The position numbers and the translations under genes are program-made. This document shows, piece by piece, positions 7,888 through 17,096 of a stretch of 64,000 nucleotides of DNA. Source of the stretch: Flavobacterium sp. HJJ (lineage in GTDB: Bacteria; Bacteroidota; Bacteroidia; Flavobacteriales; Flavobacteriaceae). The DNA is taken from contig NZ_JADKPR010000009.1 of the NCBI RefSeq assembly GCF_015351475.1, positions 62,001 to 126,000 on the forward strand, in the 5' to 3' direction. Position 1 is the first letter of the stretch. Each line of letters opens with the position of its first letter. The notes under the pieces are model-generated. The model worked only from the letters and a program-made list of their open reading frames with translations. It did not search any database and was not told the origin of the DNA.

Positions 7888-8367
7888 ATGAAAACGATAT
7901 TCACACTTGCACTTGCTTTATTTACCTCTTTAATATTTGCTGATTCTCACATTATTGTAAAACAAAATGGAGAAAAACTAGAAGTAAATTATGTTACCAC
8001 AAAAGACAACACTGTTTTTTATTCGCTTCCAGGAAGCAGTACTGTTAACGAAATCAGTCTTTTTGCTATTGAAAAAGTGATTGATAAGAAGACAAATTCA
8101 ATACTTATTGACAATCGCAAAGCAGATGTTTCTGGTAAAACCGGATATAAAAATGTACAGATTATAACAAACAGTCAGGCCAACGGTTTATATCAGGGAA
8201 CAGCTTTGAAAACCACAATCCACAAACCAAAAGGACAGATGAAATCTGATTGGATTGCAGATGCTTCAATCAGAATAAAAAAACAAGCTGCCAAACAAGG
8301 TTTTCCTTTTGTTGTGATTACCAATCAAACTGATTCTCAATTAGAAGCTGTTGCATATAATTATTAA
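7888..8367 (+). CDS. Small secreted protein of unknown function
   Basis: A 159-residue protein with a signal peptide (MKTIFTLALALFTSLIFA). The ATG at 7888 is chosen because the signal sequence begins there. The first half (IIVKQNGEKLEVNYVTTKDNTVFYSLPG) reads like a short beta domain. The second half (IRIKKQAAKQGFPFVVITNQ) resembles an alpha-beta fold with a positively charged helix. No motif identifies a function. It ends at a strong hairpin at 8391-8420. Confidence 0.65.
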   Translation: MKTIFTLALALFTSLIFADSHIIVKQNGEKLEVNYVTTKDNTVFYSLPGSSTVNEISLFAIEKVIDKKTNSILIDNRKADVSGKTGYKNVQIITNSQANGLYQGTALKTTIHKPKGQMKSDWIADASIRIKKQAAKQGFPFVVITNQTDSQLEAVAYNY

Positions 8368-8390
8368 ACTGCATTTTTTTAAAGAATTCC

Positions 8391-8422
8391 AAAGAGGCAA
8401 GTTAATTCTTGTCTCTTTTTTT
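8391..8422 (+). terminator. Intrinsic terminator
   Basis: AAAGAGGCAAG (8391-8401) pairs with CTTGTCTCTTT (8408-8418) with one G-U pair, followed by a T-run. It terminates the small exported gene and lies before the convergent nnrD. Confidence 0.8.
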
Positions 8423-8466
8423 GCAAACAATTTAAACCTTTAAACGATTAAACAGTTTAAACAAGC

Positions 8467-9315
8467 CTAAGACTCCAAACTCAAATACGCTTTCCCAAGA
8501 TAGTCAATAATTGATGAAGCAATAAAAGACTGATAACCTGTTTCCGGCAGCGCAATATCAGCGGTCAATCCATGCAGATAAACACCTAATATAGCTGCAT
8601 CACAAGGTTTATACGACTGCGCCAAAAGGCTGGAAATTATACCTGTCAGCACATCACCGCTCCCTGCGGTTGCCAGAGCAGCATTTCCTGAAGTGTTGAG
8701 ATAAACCATTTCACCGTCTATGATGTAAGTCGGCGCTCCTTTCATTACAATAATCACTTGATTGACTAACGAAAAAGCAATAGTTTTTTGAAACATTTCT
8801 GCCTCTGAATGCCATTTACCAATCAGCCGTTCCAGTTCTTTGGGATGCGGTGTCAAAATAGTTTTAGGCGAGACCAACGCCATCCAAGACGGATTATGCG
8901 CCAAAATATTTAATGCATCGGCATCAATAACCATCGGAACACTTTTATTCGACAAAAAATCATGAAACGCTTTCTGAGTTTCAATATGCAGTCCCATTCC
9001 AGGACCGATTCCGATGGCATTTGGTTTTAAATCAAAACGAATATCCGAAAGATGATTTTCATCAGTATCGGTTATTACCATCAGTTCTGGATTTGAAATT
9101 TGAACAATCTGATAACCGCATTTTGGCACAAAAGCAGTTACGAGTCCACAGCCAGTTTTCAGTGCAGCTTTACCAGCCAGACATACCGCTCCTATCTTTC
9201 CATAACTACCGCCAATTATCAGAGCGTGTCCCTGCAGGCCTTTATGCGTGAGCTTCGCAATAGGTTTATAGCGTTTTAAAATTTCGTTTCTATCAATAGA
9301 AATTGGAGCATTCAT
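8467..9315 (-). CDS. nnrD: ADP-dependent NAD(P)H-hydrate dehydratase
   Basis: Repairs hydrated NADH and NADPH (NAD(P)HX) by ADP-dependent dehydration. The 282-residue protein covers the ribokinase-like dehydratase domain only. Key motifs are [19 protein letters not shown], the glycine-rich [28 protein letters not shown] and the nucleotide-binding [17 protein letters not shown]. The epimerase (NnrE/YjeF_N) half found fused in E. coli YjeF is absent, so a separate nnrE should exist elsewhere. The start [13 protein letters not shown] at 9315 precedes the first conserved strand. Confidence 0.92.
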   Translation of the reverse strand: MNAPISIDRNEILKRYKPIAKLTHKGLQGHALIIGGSYGKIGAVCLAGKAALKTGCGLVTAFVPKCGYQIVQISNPELMVITDTDENHLSDIRFDLKPNAIGIGPGMGLHIETQKAFHDFLSNKSVPMVIDADALNILAHNPSWMALVSPKTILTPHPKELERLIGKWHSEAEMFQKTIAFSLVNQVIIVMKGAPTYIIDGEMVYLNTSGNAALATAGSGDVLTGIISSLLAQSYKPCDAAILGVYLHGLTADIALPETGYQSFIASSIIDYLGKAYLSLES

Positions 9316-9564
9316 AAGTTTGATTTTTTCTATTAAAAGTACGAAAATTTGATAGGATTCAATGTTTTTAATTTAACCGCAAAACGCGAAAATTTAGTGC
9401 AAAGTCCTCAAAACTTTACTAACCTTGCATTTTTAATTATTAAAACTAAGCTTTTCTTTACGTCCATTATGACCAAATCCAAAAAAAATCCCTTTAGGCT
9501 AGAAATCTTGGAATATTTATAAGACCTTTGCACGCTTTTTAGAAATTAAAAAAATCATCGACTG

Positions 9565-11424
9565 ATGAAAAAGAAAATAGAAATTTTAGCGCCTGCAAAA
9601 GATTTAATTCACGGTATAGCAGCCATTAACAGCGGTGCCGATGCTGTTTATGTGGGTGCTCCTCAATTTGGTGCGCGTTCCAATGCTACCAACTCTATTG
9701 AAGATGTTGCTGCTTTGGTAGAATATGCTCACCTGTACAATGTTCCGGTTTTTGTGGTAATCAACACCATTCTTTACGACAACGAACTGGAAACCTGCCG
9801 TCAGATGATCTGGAAATTGTATGATATTGGTGTCGATGCATTGATTATTCAGGATATGGCCATTATGGAAATGAATCTCCCTCCTATCATTCTGCATGCG
9901 AGCACACAGGCCAATAACCGAGACGCTGACAAAATGAAATTCCTTGCCGATGCCGGAATCAAACGTGTGGTTTTGGCCCGCGAACTGAATCTGCACCAAA
10001 TCAAAGAAATCAGCAATGCTACTGATGTGGAATTGGAATTCTTTGTAACCGGAGCTTTATGCGTTTCTTTCAGCGGAAACTGTTACATGAGTGTTGCCAA
10101 TGGAGAACGTTCTGCTAATCGCGGTTCCTGCGCGCAAAACTGCCGTTTGCCCTACAACCTTATTGACGGTCACGGAGAAACACTTATCAAAAGTACCCAC
10201 TTACTTTCGATCAAAGATTTTGATGTTTCGAACGAAATTCCAAGTTTAGTAGAAGCTGGTGTTTGTTCTTTCAAAATCGAAGGGCGTTTGAAAGACATCG
10301 TTTATGTAAAAAACAACGTGTCCTACCTTAGACAAAAACTGGATAATTTTCTTGAAGGTAATGACAAATATACCAAAGCTTCTTCGGGTAAATGCACTTA
10401 CACTTTTGATTCAGCTTTGAACCGTACATTTAACCGCGGTTATACCGATTATTTTGTAAATGAACGCCACGATACAATTGGTTCTTGGGAAAGTCCAAAA
10501 TCCAAAGGGCAATACATTGGAAAATTAATTAAAACCATTGGAGGCGCTTACCAAATTGAAAATGGAGAACTGCTCAATAATGGTGACGGACTTTGTTTCA
10601 TAAACGATAACAATGAAGCAGAAGGAATTTATGTGAATAAAGCAGAAAATGGTTTGGCATATCCAAACGTTCTGAAAGAAATTAAAGACGGAACTTTTAT
10701 ATACCGCAACAATGACGCTGCTTTCATCAGAATTGTAGAACGTGAAGACAGTGCAGTCCGTAAAATAAGCACTACTTTGTTATTGTTCGAAAACGAAACT
10801 GGTTTTGAACTGCTTGCCACCGATGAAGACGGCAATACAAGTTCGGTTCAATTGGCGCATCCAAAAGAGCAGACCAAAAACAATCAATCCATTGAAGAAA
10901 ACATCAAAGCACAATTGGCAAAAACAGGTTTTACACCTTACACAGCCGATGAAATAACGATTCAGTTTTCGGATAATTGGTTTTTACCTATTTCAAAAAT
11001 CAATGAAATGCGCAGAACGGTGTACGAACAATTGTCTGAAACTCGTTTGAAAAACTACAAACGCGAAGAACGCAAAATCGAAAAAACAAGTCATCCATAC
11101 CCAGAAACCAAATTGGATTTCATGTATAACGTTTCGAACAAACTGGCACGTAAATTCTATGAGCGTCACGGCGTTACCGAAATAGAAAAAGCATTTGAAC
11201 TGCAGTGGGATCCCGGAAAATCTCGTGTGATGACAACCAAATACTGCATCAAATACGAGCTGGCCAAATGTCCAAAATACCATAAAGACACTATGGAAGG
11301 CAAACTGAAAGAGCCTTTGGTACTGAAACAGGGAGAATTGGAATACAAACTAAAATTCAACTGCAAACCGTGCGAAATGGAGATTTGGGAAAAAGATGCC
11401 GAATTTGAAATTGAGGAAGATTAA
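9565..11424 (+). CDS. U32 family protein, RlhA/TrhP-type RNA hydroxylation factor
   Basis: A 619-residue cytoplasmic protein. The N-terminal U32 'peptidase' region starts KIEILAPAKDLIHGIAAINSGADAVYVGAPQFGAR. The characteristic HASTQANN and Cys-containing SFSGNCYMSVANGERSANRG and CAQNCRLPYNL follow, with a DUF3656-like middle. The C-terminus has further cysteines (TTKYCIKYELAKCPKYH, NCKPCEMEIW). E. coli relatives RlhA and TrhP hydroxylate 23S rRNA C2501 and tRNA U34. The length and DUF3656 insertion favour RlhA, but the exact substrate is an inference. The cysteines fit an Fe-S cluster. Confidence 0.85.
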   Translation: MKKKIEILAPAKDLIHGIAAINSGADAVYVGAPQFGARSNATNSIEDVAALVEYAHLYNVPVFVVINTILYDNELETCRQMIWKLYDIGVDALIIQDMAIMEMNLPPIILHASTQANNRDADKMKFLADAGIKRVVLARELNLHQIKEISNATDVELEFFVTGALCVSFSGNCYMSVANGERSANRGSCAQNCRLPYNLIDGHGETLIKSTHLLSIKDFDVSNEIPSLVEAGVCSFKIEGRLKDIVYVKNNVSYLRQKLDNFLEGNDKYTKASSGKCTYTFDSALNRTFNRGYTDYFVNERHDTIGSWESPKSKGQYIGKLIKTIGGAYQIENGELLNNGDGLCFINDNNEAEGIYVNKAENGLAYPNVLKEIKDGTFIYRNNDAAFIRIVEREDSAVRKISTTLLLFENETGFELLATDEDGNTSSVQLAHPKEQTKNNQSIEENIKAQLAKTGFTPYTADEITIQFSDNWFLPISKINEMRRTVYEQLSETRLKNYKREERKIEKTSHPYPETKLDFMYNVSNKLARKFYERHGVTEIEKAFELQWDPGKSRVMTTKYCIKYELAKCPKYHKDTMEGKLKEPLVLKQGELEYKLKFNCKPCEMEIWEKDAEFEIEED

Positions 11425-11451
11425 CAAAAAATCTCTTTTTATAGATACACC

Positions 11452-11491
11452 AAAACTACAAAGAAAAGGAAACTTTACTTTGTAGTTTTTT
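11452..11491 (+). terminator. Intrinsic terminator
   Basis: AAAACTACAAAG (11452-11463) pairs perfectly with CTTTGTAGTTTT (11478-11489), followed by Ts. It ends the U32 gene. Confidence 0.8.
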
Positions 11492-11646
11492 GTTTTTGAT
11501 TTAAATTTAACAAAACTTACTTCCTTAAAAATCAAAACAATAATCTCTTTTTCATTAACTTTATAATTAAAATAAATCAGATTCATCTTATATTTATGCT
11601 TGAATTTTAATTTCCTTCTTTATAATAATTTTAAAATTGAGATAAA

Positions 11647-12222
11647 ATGAAAAAAGTATTGTTCTTAACCGGTGACTTCACCGAAGATTATGAAACTATG
11701 GTTCCGTTCCAAATGCTGGAAATGGTTGGTTACACTGTTCATGCCGTCTGCCCTGACAAAAAGAAGGGAGACACCATAAAAACTGCCATTCACGATTTTG
11801 AAGGCGACCAGACTTATACTGAAAAACCTGGACACAACTTCGCTTTAAATTACAGTTTTGATGATGTTAATGCAAACGATTATGACGGATTGGTCATTGC
11901 AGGCGGAAGAGCTCCAGAATATTTGAGATTGAACAGCAAAGTAATCGAAATAACAAAACATTTCTTTGACACTAATAAACCTGTTGCTGCCATCTGTCAC
12001 GGCATCCAGATTTTAACGGCTGCCAACGTAGTACAAGGCCGAAAACTTACCGCCTACCCAGCCGTTGGTCCAGAAGTAACTTTGGCTGGTGGTGAGTTCC
12101 AATCCATTCCGGTAGATGGAGCATTTGTTGACGGTAATCTGGTGACTTCACCGGCCTGGCCTGCGCATCCAAGTTTCATCAGAGAATTTCTAAAAATTAT
12201 GGGAGCAAAAATTGAAATTTAA
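11647..12222 (+). CDS. DJ-1/PfpI family protein
   Basis: A 191-residue single-domain protein of the DJ-1/PfpI superfamily, close to full family length. The nucleophile-elbow cysteine is C117, followed by H118, in [10 protein letters not shown]. The supporting acidic residue is near E14, in GDFTEDYET, and the glycine-rich loop is [14 protein letters not shown]. Members act as glyoxalase/deglycase-like stress enzymes or as uncharacterised class I glutamine amidotransferase-like proteins. Motifs alone do not decide which. It is monocistronic, ending at a clear terminator. Confidence 0.88.
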   Translation: MKKVLFLTGDFTEDYETMVPFQMLEMVGYTVHAVCPDKKKGDTIKTAIHDFEGDQTYTEKPGHNFALNYSFDDVNANDYDGLVIAGGRAPEYLRLNSKVIEITKHFFDTNKPVAAICHGIQILTAANVVQGRKLTAYPAVGPEVTLAGGEFQSIPVDGAFVDGNLVTSPAWPAHPSFIREFLKIMGAKIEI

Positions 12223-12248
12223 AAAGAAATCTAATAATACATTCTGAG

Positions 12249-12285
12249 AACTACAGCTTAAGACAATTTCGCTGTAGTTTTTTTT
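12249..12285 (+). terminator. Intrinsic terminator
   Basis: AACTACAGC (12249-12257) and GCTGTAGTT (12271-12279) form a perfect stem, followed by an eight-T run. Confidence 0.85.
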
Positions 12286-12326
12286 ACCTTTGGACAATAA
12301 ATATATAGACTTTAAAATTATTCTTC

Positions 12327-12833
12327 ATGATTACAAAAGCTGCCTCAGATGATATTCCGGCATTAGAAAAGTTAATCAATTCTGCATATCGCGGTGAAAC
12401 TTCAAAAAAAGGATGGGCTACCGAAGCAGACCTTTTAGCAGGTAAAAGAATTACTTTAGATCAGCTGAATGAAATATTTAAAGATAAAAACAATACTATT
12501 TTAAAATTTACAGAAAACAATCAAATCATCGGATCGGTTTTGCTTACTGATAAAGGAGACAAACTCTATCTGGGAATGCTGGCTATTTCACCTGAACTGC
12601 AGAATAAAGGCATTGGAAAGAAAATTTTACATGAAGCCGAAGTTCATGCACGTTCGTTAGGTTTATCCAAAATCGTAATGACTGTAATCACGATTAGAGA
12701 AAAATTGATTGAATGGTATAACCGCCATGGGTATATCGACACTGGAGTAAGAGAACCTTTTGCGCTCAATGATGCAGATACCATAATTACAGACCGGCAT
12801 CTGGAATTTGCAGTCTTAGAAAAAACACTTTAG
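12327..12833 (+). CDS. GNAT family N-acetyltransferase
   Basis: A 168-residue acetyl-CoA-dependent transferase. It begins MITKAASDDIPALEKLINSAYRG, the usual first strand and helix of the fold. The acetyl-CoA pyrophosphate loop is in LAISPELQNKGIGKKILHEAE (Q/N-x-x-G-I-G). The C-terminal MTVITIREKLIEWYNRHGYIDTG motif is typical of GNATs. The substrate is unknown. It lies between terminators and has no obvious operon partner. Confidence 0.88.
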   Translation: MITKAASDDIPALEKLINSAYRGETSKKGWATEADLLAGKRITLDQLNEIFKDKNNTILKFTENNQIIGSVLLTDKGDKLYLGMLAISPELQNKGIGKKILHEAEVHARSLGLSKIVMTVITIREKLIEWYNRHGYIDTGVREPFALNDADTIITDRHLEFAVLEKTL

Positions 12834-12885
12834 CATTAATCCGTATTAATTATTATTTCATAAATTAGTAAAAAAAACACTAATT

Positions 12886-13350
12886 ATGAAAACATTAGAT
12901 CAATGGTTTGAAGAATATGCAGTAAGTCATCAAAATCCAAAAAACAAAGCAATACACTATGTCTGTGTACCGGCGATTTTCTTTTCTATTGTGGGATTAT
13001 TGATGAGTATTCCGAGCGTTTTTTTAACTAATTTACTGCAATTGAACCAGCCAATAATCGAAAACTGGGCTGCAGTTATTTTGGTATTTGTATTATTCTT
13101 TTACCTCCGATTATCCGTTACAATGGCTGTTAAAATAGCGATATTTTCGATTCTGTGCTTAGTCATTAATTATTACATTAGTCAGTTTGTTCCGCTTTGG
13201 GCATTTTCAATAGCCGTTTTTGTTGTGGCTTGGATCGGACAGTTTTACGGACATAATATAGAAGGTAAAAAGCCGTCATTTCTTAAAGACATTCAGTTTT
13301 TATTGATTGGCCCAGCCTGGGTTGCTGAAAATTTATTTTCTAAGAAATAA
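12886..13350 (+). CDS. Mpo1-like (DUF962) membrane protein
   Basis: A 154-residue integral membrane protein with four or so hydrophobic helices. It begins MKTLDQWFEEYAVSHQNPKNKAIHYVCVP, the family signature with the paired histidines H15 and H24. A second histidine site is near GQFYGHNIEGKKPSF. Yeast Mpo1 is an Fe(II)-dependent dioxygenase that alpha-oxidises 2-hydroxy fatty acids in phytosphingosine breakdown. Flavobacteria contain sphingolipid-like lipids, so a related role is conceivable but inferred. A small hairpin (AATTAGT/ACTAATT, 12863-12885) abuts the ATG. Confidence 0.85.
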   Translation: MKTLDQWFEEYAVSHQNPKNKAIHYVCVPAIFFSIVGLLMSIPSVFLTNLLQLNQPIIENWAAVILVFVLFFYLRLSVTMAVKIAIFSILCLVINYYISQFVPLWAFSIAVFVVAWIGQFYGHNIEGKKPSFLKDIQFLLIGPAWVAENLFSKK

Positions 13351-13836
13351 TAAGATTTCATTTTCTATTTTAACTGGCAATAGTTTTTTTGGCTATTAAA
13401 ACTCCGCAATCTTTTTATAAAATTGCATACCCTGCCTAATTTCATTCAATATTATAAAAGAAATCATTAAAAGTAATAGTTAAAACCAAAAAGGGTTTTC
13501 TTCTTTAATAGAGAAATCTAAATTACATTTTGATTTCTCAACAAACAATCCTTTTACATAAATAGCTTAATATTTCTGATTTTCAATAATTTAAACAAAA
13601 CCAACAATTTCTACTAAAATGCATTGTGTAAGGGATAGTAAATAAAACAATAGTTTCTGAAAAACTAAATATTTCTTAAGGAAGTTAAAATCAATATTCT
13701 TTTTTAAGCACTCCATTAGATGTGCTTTTTTATGCTGATTTGCCTTTTTAATTAGATACTTTACAGGCTTTTTTCCAAGTATATCATTGCTTTCAAATTA
13801 ATGAAACGATCTAGGCTTAAATAAAATTTGAAAAAT
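13351..13836. other. Gene-poor AT-rich region with small hairpins
   Basis: No convincing ORF is seen here. Structured spots are GAGAAATC (13511-13518) paired with GATTTCTC (13532-13539), and a terminator-like stem AAGCAC (13706-13711)/GTGCTT (13722-13727) followed by Ts. The latter stands more than 350 bp after the nearest plus-strand gene, so an unannotated small transcript ending there is possible but unproven. Confidence 0.4.
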
Positions 13837-13890
13837 AAAAACCGACCATTTCAAAGTAAACTAATGAAATAGTCGGTTTTTTCAAATTTA
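13824..13890 (-). terminator. Long bidirectional terminator hairpin
   Basis: AAAAACCGACCATTTCA (13837-13853) pairs with TGAAATAGTCGGTTTTT (13865-13881) with one mismatch, and AAATTTGAAA/TTCAAATTT words extend the arms. It lies just downstream of the minus-strand gene at 13917-14354. Confidence 0.75.
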
Positions 13891-13916
13891 AACATTTGAA
13901 AAATTTCACTTGCTTT

Positions 13917-14354
13917 TTACTCTCTAATCATTTTTAATTCTTTAAGCATAGATTCTAAATATATGATAGCATTTATGAGGTCTGGCGTATCTGCAAATGG
14001 AGCAAGTGATCTTTCAAATTTTTCAGTCCCTTCCAAAAAAACCTTAATATTTTCTTGTTGATTTTCTACTAGCTTAATATTATTTGAAGTACTAGGAATT
14101 CCAAGATCATTTATAGAGACACCGCGTTTATTTGTTAATGCAATGAATGGGACTCTATTTATGATTATATTAATTCTTTCAATATACAAATCAATCAATT
14201 CCCCTTTCTTCATTTTTTCAAGCTCGGCTTTTTGATGATACTTCTTAACTATTGCTGAAGAACTAATAAGACTTTTTGTTACTCCTGTTGATTGTGCATT
14301 GATGCTGTTTACTGCTATTATAATTAAAAAGGATAAAAAGATATTTTTTTTCAT
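13917..14354 (-). CDS. Secreted protein of unknown function
   Basis: A 145-residue protein with an obvious signal peptide (MKKNIFLSFLIIIAVNSINAQ). The mature part is mostly helical and polar (KKYHQKAELEKMKKGELIDLYIERINIIINRVPFIAL), ending LESMLKELKMIRE. No catalytic motif or family is recognised. Coding composition is more AT-rich than the neighbouring metabolic genes, as is common for lineage-specific secreted proteins. The 318 bp upstream show no ORF. Confidence 0.65.
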   Translation of the reverse strand: MKKNIFLSFLIIIAVNSINAQSTGVTKSLISSSAIVKKYHQKAELEKMKKGELIDLYIERINIIINRVPFIALTNKRGVSINDLGIPSTSNNIKLVENQQENIKVFLEGTEKFERSLAPFADTPDLINAIIYLESMLKELKMIRE

Positions 14355-14653
14355 AATTATTTAAAGGATTTTAATTTAATGTTTTCTGAAATACTTGCTC
14401 AATTTTTTAGTGATGCCTTATTTAATACAAATTGACTGCATTACAATACTCTTTTTAATATTAAAATTTAATTGCTTTTAAATATCAATCATCTTATTAT
14501 TAACATCCTGTTTTATATGTATTAGGCGGCATTTAAAAAAATTATATGCTGTTTTTAAAACTTGTCACTACTAGATTCATTTTTAATTTTAAATTCATTT
14601 AATCTTTTTTAAGGTTTGTAATTATTTTCAATTTAGATATTACAAAGTAAACC

Positions 14654-14661
14654 TATATTTG
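14654..14661 (+). promoter_or_regulatory. -7 box upstream of the Crp/Fnr gene
   Basis: TATATTTG (TAnnTTTG) lies 47 nt before the preferred ATG at 14709. No clear -33 TTG is present. Confidence 0.4.
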
Positions 14662-14708
14662 TACGATTAAAGTTGACAGTCGTCAATCCTATATTAAATA
14701 ATTTATTT

Positions 14709-15395
14709 ATGGCCTTTGAAATTTTAAAATACTCTTTTAAAAGCAACCTACTTTTGGGTTCAATAGAACCTGATTATATGTTAAAATTAGAAGGAATAAA
14801 GAGTGTTGAATTGTTTACTAAAAATGATGTTTTGTATGAGCAGGGTTCAGAACCAAAGGCAGTATACCATCTAAGAAAAGGAAAGGTAAAAATAGAGCAG
14901 CTTGGTCAAGATGGTAAAACCAGAATTGTTTATGTATATATTCATGGTGATTTTTTTGGTTTTAGACCTTTGTTAAGCAATGAAAAACATCCAGTAACCG
15001 CAATTTTTCTTGAAGATAGTGAAATTGAGATTTATGAGGGAAATGAATTCATTAAAATTGCCAAAGAGTCCTCTAATTTATCATTTAATTTAGTCGAAAT
15101 TTTAAGTTTTGAATTTAATGTTTGGATTAACTTGATTTCATCGCTTTCACACAAATCTGCAAAAGAAAAAATTGCTTTAATTTTGTTAATATTAAACGAA
15201 AAGTATAGAAATGAAGATGGGATATCTGAAATCATTATGACTAAATCTGACATTTCAAAATACAGCGAAACATCAAAAGAAACAGTGGTCAGAGTTATTG
15301 GTTACTTAGAAAAACAAGGTGTATTAATAAATAAGGGCAGAACTTTTGAAATTATAAACCATAAAATACTTGAAATTATTGCTGAGGGATTTTAG
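14709..15395 (+). CDS. Crp/Fnr family transcriptional regulator
   Basis: A 228-residue regulator. The N-terminal cyclic-nucleotide-binding beta barrel is seen in LYEQGSEPKAVYHLRKGKVKIEQLGQDGKTRIVYVYIHGDFFGF. A long dimerisation helix follows, then a C-terminal winged helix with MTKSDISKYSETSKETVVRVIGYLEKQGVL. The residues that contact cAMP in E. coli CRP (RE...R) are not obvious, and there is no N-terminal Fe-S cysteine cluster, so the effector is unknown. The start MAFEILKYSF at 14709 is preferred over an in-frame ATG 36 nt upstream because it begins nearer the conserved barrel. It is monocistronic. Confidence 0.88.
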   Translation: MAFEILKYSFKSNLLLGSIEPDYMLKLEGIKSVELFTKNDVLYEQGSEPKAVYHLRKGKVKIEQLGQDGKTRIVYVYIHGDFFGFRPLLSNEKHPVTAIFLEDSEIEIYEGNEFIKIAKESSNLSFNLVEILSFEFNVWINLISSLSHKSAKEKIALILLILNEKYRNEDGISEIIMTKSDISKYSETSKETVVRVIGYLEKQGVLINKGRTFEIINHKILEIIAEGF

Positions 15396-15711
15396 AAAAT
15401 TTAATTTTAAAATAAGTTTCAATGATTTAGCAAAAATAACATCATATATTTATGATAATCAAATTGAAGCACCAAAATGGTTTCAAAACCAATTTTAACA
15501 AAACGGTCAAGCTGTGAGAAGAGGTCAAGGCATGGTAAATGGGTGGTAAAACTAACTAATCTCTCCTTAAGTATCCTACATTCAGTTTTTTAAACACTTC
15601 GAAAACATAATAATACACTATTCCAAAAAGCTATATTTTGAATATTTATAACCATTGTCAGGCAAAATAAAAGCTATAAATTAGCACTTTAATTTTTATA
15701 TAAAAAAACAA
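15396..15711. other. Intergenic region, no gene recognised
   Basis: These 316 bp hold only short open stretches. A 17-residue frame ending at 15549 (QNGQAVRRGQGMVNGW) has no start and no recognised family. Nothing identifies a riboswitch upstream of gcvT. Confidence 0.5.
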
Positions 15712-16794
15712 ATGAAAAATACTGCTTTAACGCACATACATGAGGGTTTGGGAGCGAAAATACTGCCGTTTGCCGGGTACAATATGCCTATTCTTTATGA
15801 AGGGGTAAATGCAGAACACGAAACGGTTCGAAATGCAGTAGGTGTTTTTGATGTATCGCATATGGGCGAATTTATACTTTCGGGTCCAAATGCATTGGCT
15901 TTGATTCAAAAAGTGACTTCGAATGATGCATCAGCTTTAACAATCGGGAGAGCCCAATATTCCTGTCTGCCTAACAATGAAGGCGGAATTGTAGATGATC
16001 TGATTATCTATAAAATTAAAGAAGAACAATATTTACTGGTAGTAAATGCATCGAATATTGATAAAGACTGGAATTGGATTTCGGCACATAACGATTTAGG
16101 CGTTGAGATGAAAAATTTATCTGATGATTATTCTCTTCTCGCAATCCAAGGACCAAAAGCGGTTGAAGCGATGCAGTCTTTATCTTCTATCGATTTGTCT
16201 GCAATTACTTATTACCATTTTGAAGTGGCTGATTTTGCAGGTTTTCCGCATGTTATTATCTCGGCAACGGGTTATACAGGTTCAGGCGGATTTGAAATCT
16301 ACTGCAAAAACTCGGAAGTTGAAACGATCTGGAACAAAGTTTTTGAAGCTGGAGCTTCATACGGAATCAAACCAATTGGTTTGGCCGCCAGAGATACACT
16401 CCGTTTGGAAATGGGATTCTGTCTATACGGTAACGATATCAACGACACTACTTCTCCGCTTGAAGCCGGCTTGGGATGGATTACTAAATTTACTAAAGAA
16501 TTCACCAATTCAGATAATCTGAAAAAACAGAAAGAAGCTGGTGTTACCAAAAAATTAGTAGCTTTTGAAATGCAGGAACGTTCTGTTCCAAGACACGATT
16601 ACGAGATCGTTGATGCTTCAGGAAACATAATAGGCATTGTAACCTCGGGAACTATGTCACCATCCATGAACAAAGGAATTGGTTTAGGCTATGTTACCAC
16701 GCCAAACAGTGCTGTTGACAGTGATATTTTTATCCGAATCAGAAAAAATGATGTTCCTGCCAAAGTAGTAAAACTTCCTTTTTATAAAAAATAA
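15712..16794 (+). CDS. gcvT: Aminomethyltransferase (glycine cleavage system T protein)
   Basis: Transfers the methylene group of lipoyl-bound aminomethyl to tetrahydrofolate, releasing ammonia, in the cytoplasmic glycine cleavage complex. The 360-residue length is typical of GcvT. Motifs include [32 protein letters not shown] (containing the conserved Asp), [34 protein letters not shown] and [11 protein letters not shown]. gcvH and gcvP are not adjacent, so the complex is encoded at scattered loci. The stop codon overlaps the left end of the palindromic element at 16794. Confidence 0.95.
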   Translation: MKNTALTHIHEGLGAKILPFAGYNMPILYEGVNAEHETVRNAVGVFDVSHMGEFILSGPNALALIQKVTSNDASALTIGRAQYSCLPNNEGGIVDDLIIYKIKEEQYLLVVNASNIDKDWNWISAHNDLGVEMKNLSDDYSLLAIQGPKAVEAMQSLSSIDLSAITYYHFEVADFAGFPHVIISATGYTGSGGFEIYCKNSEVETIWNKVFEAGASYGIKPIGLAARDTLRLEMGFCLYGNDINDTTSPLEAGLGWITKFTKEFTNSDNLKKQKEAGVTKKLVAFEMQERSVPRHDYEIVDASGNIIGIVTSGTMSPSMNKGIGLGYVTTPNSAVDSDIFIRIRKNDVPAKVVKLPFYKK

Positions 16795-16944
16795 TATGAC
16801 TATCCGTGACTAATACCAAATCGATAAAATTGGCCACAGATTATAAAGATTAACACAGATTTCTAAAAAATACATGTAAAATCTGTGAGAACCTGTGTAA
16901 TCTGTGGCAAAAAAACATTTAGTATGCTTTGCGGATAGTCATAT
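16794..16944. mobile_element. Outer palindromic element, copy B, uninterrupted (151 bp)
   Basis: Perfect 13-bp terminal inverted repeats: ATATGACTATCCG (16794-16806) and CGGATAGTCATAT (16932-16944). Inside are arms GCCACAGATTA (about 16833) and TAATCTGTGGC (about 16899). It aligns with 4002-4323 but lacks the 184-bp insert. Here GTGACTAATACCAAA runs on continuously where copy A has TTAACTAAT, insert, TTAACTAATACCAAA. The left end touches the gcvT stop codon. Confidence 0.75.
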
Positions 16945-17096
16945 AAAATAATTTCTTTTTTAGAAGATTCTGAGAATCTAAGGCTCATTTTATTATAATT
17001 TGATAAATAAAAAATAACTTGAAAAGGATATTTTTTATTTTAAAGCTAGAAACTTAGTAACTTAGAATCTTGGTAATTAACAAGAAAGACATTTAC

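Noticed and set aside
15480-15549. Short frame ending QNGQAVRRGQGMVNGW upstream of gcvT, considered as a gene remnant
   Set aside because: No start, no recognised family and only about 17 codons. Kept as unannotated intergenic DNA.
16124-16522. 132-codon plus-strand frame inside gcvT
   Set aside because: Out-of-frame shadow of gcvT with no family features. Similar shadows inside rlhA-like, sdaA, comM, amt and other genes were left out.
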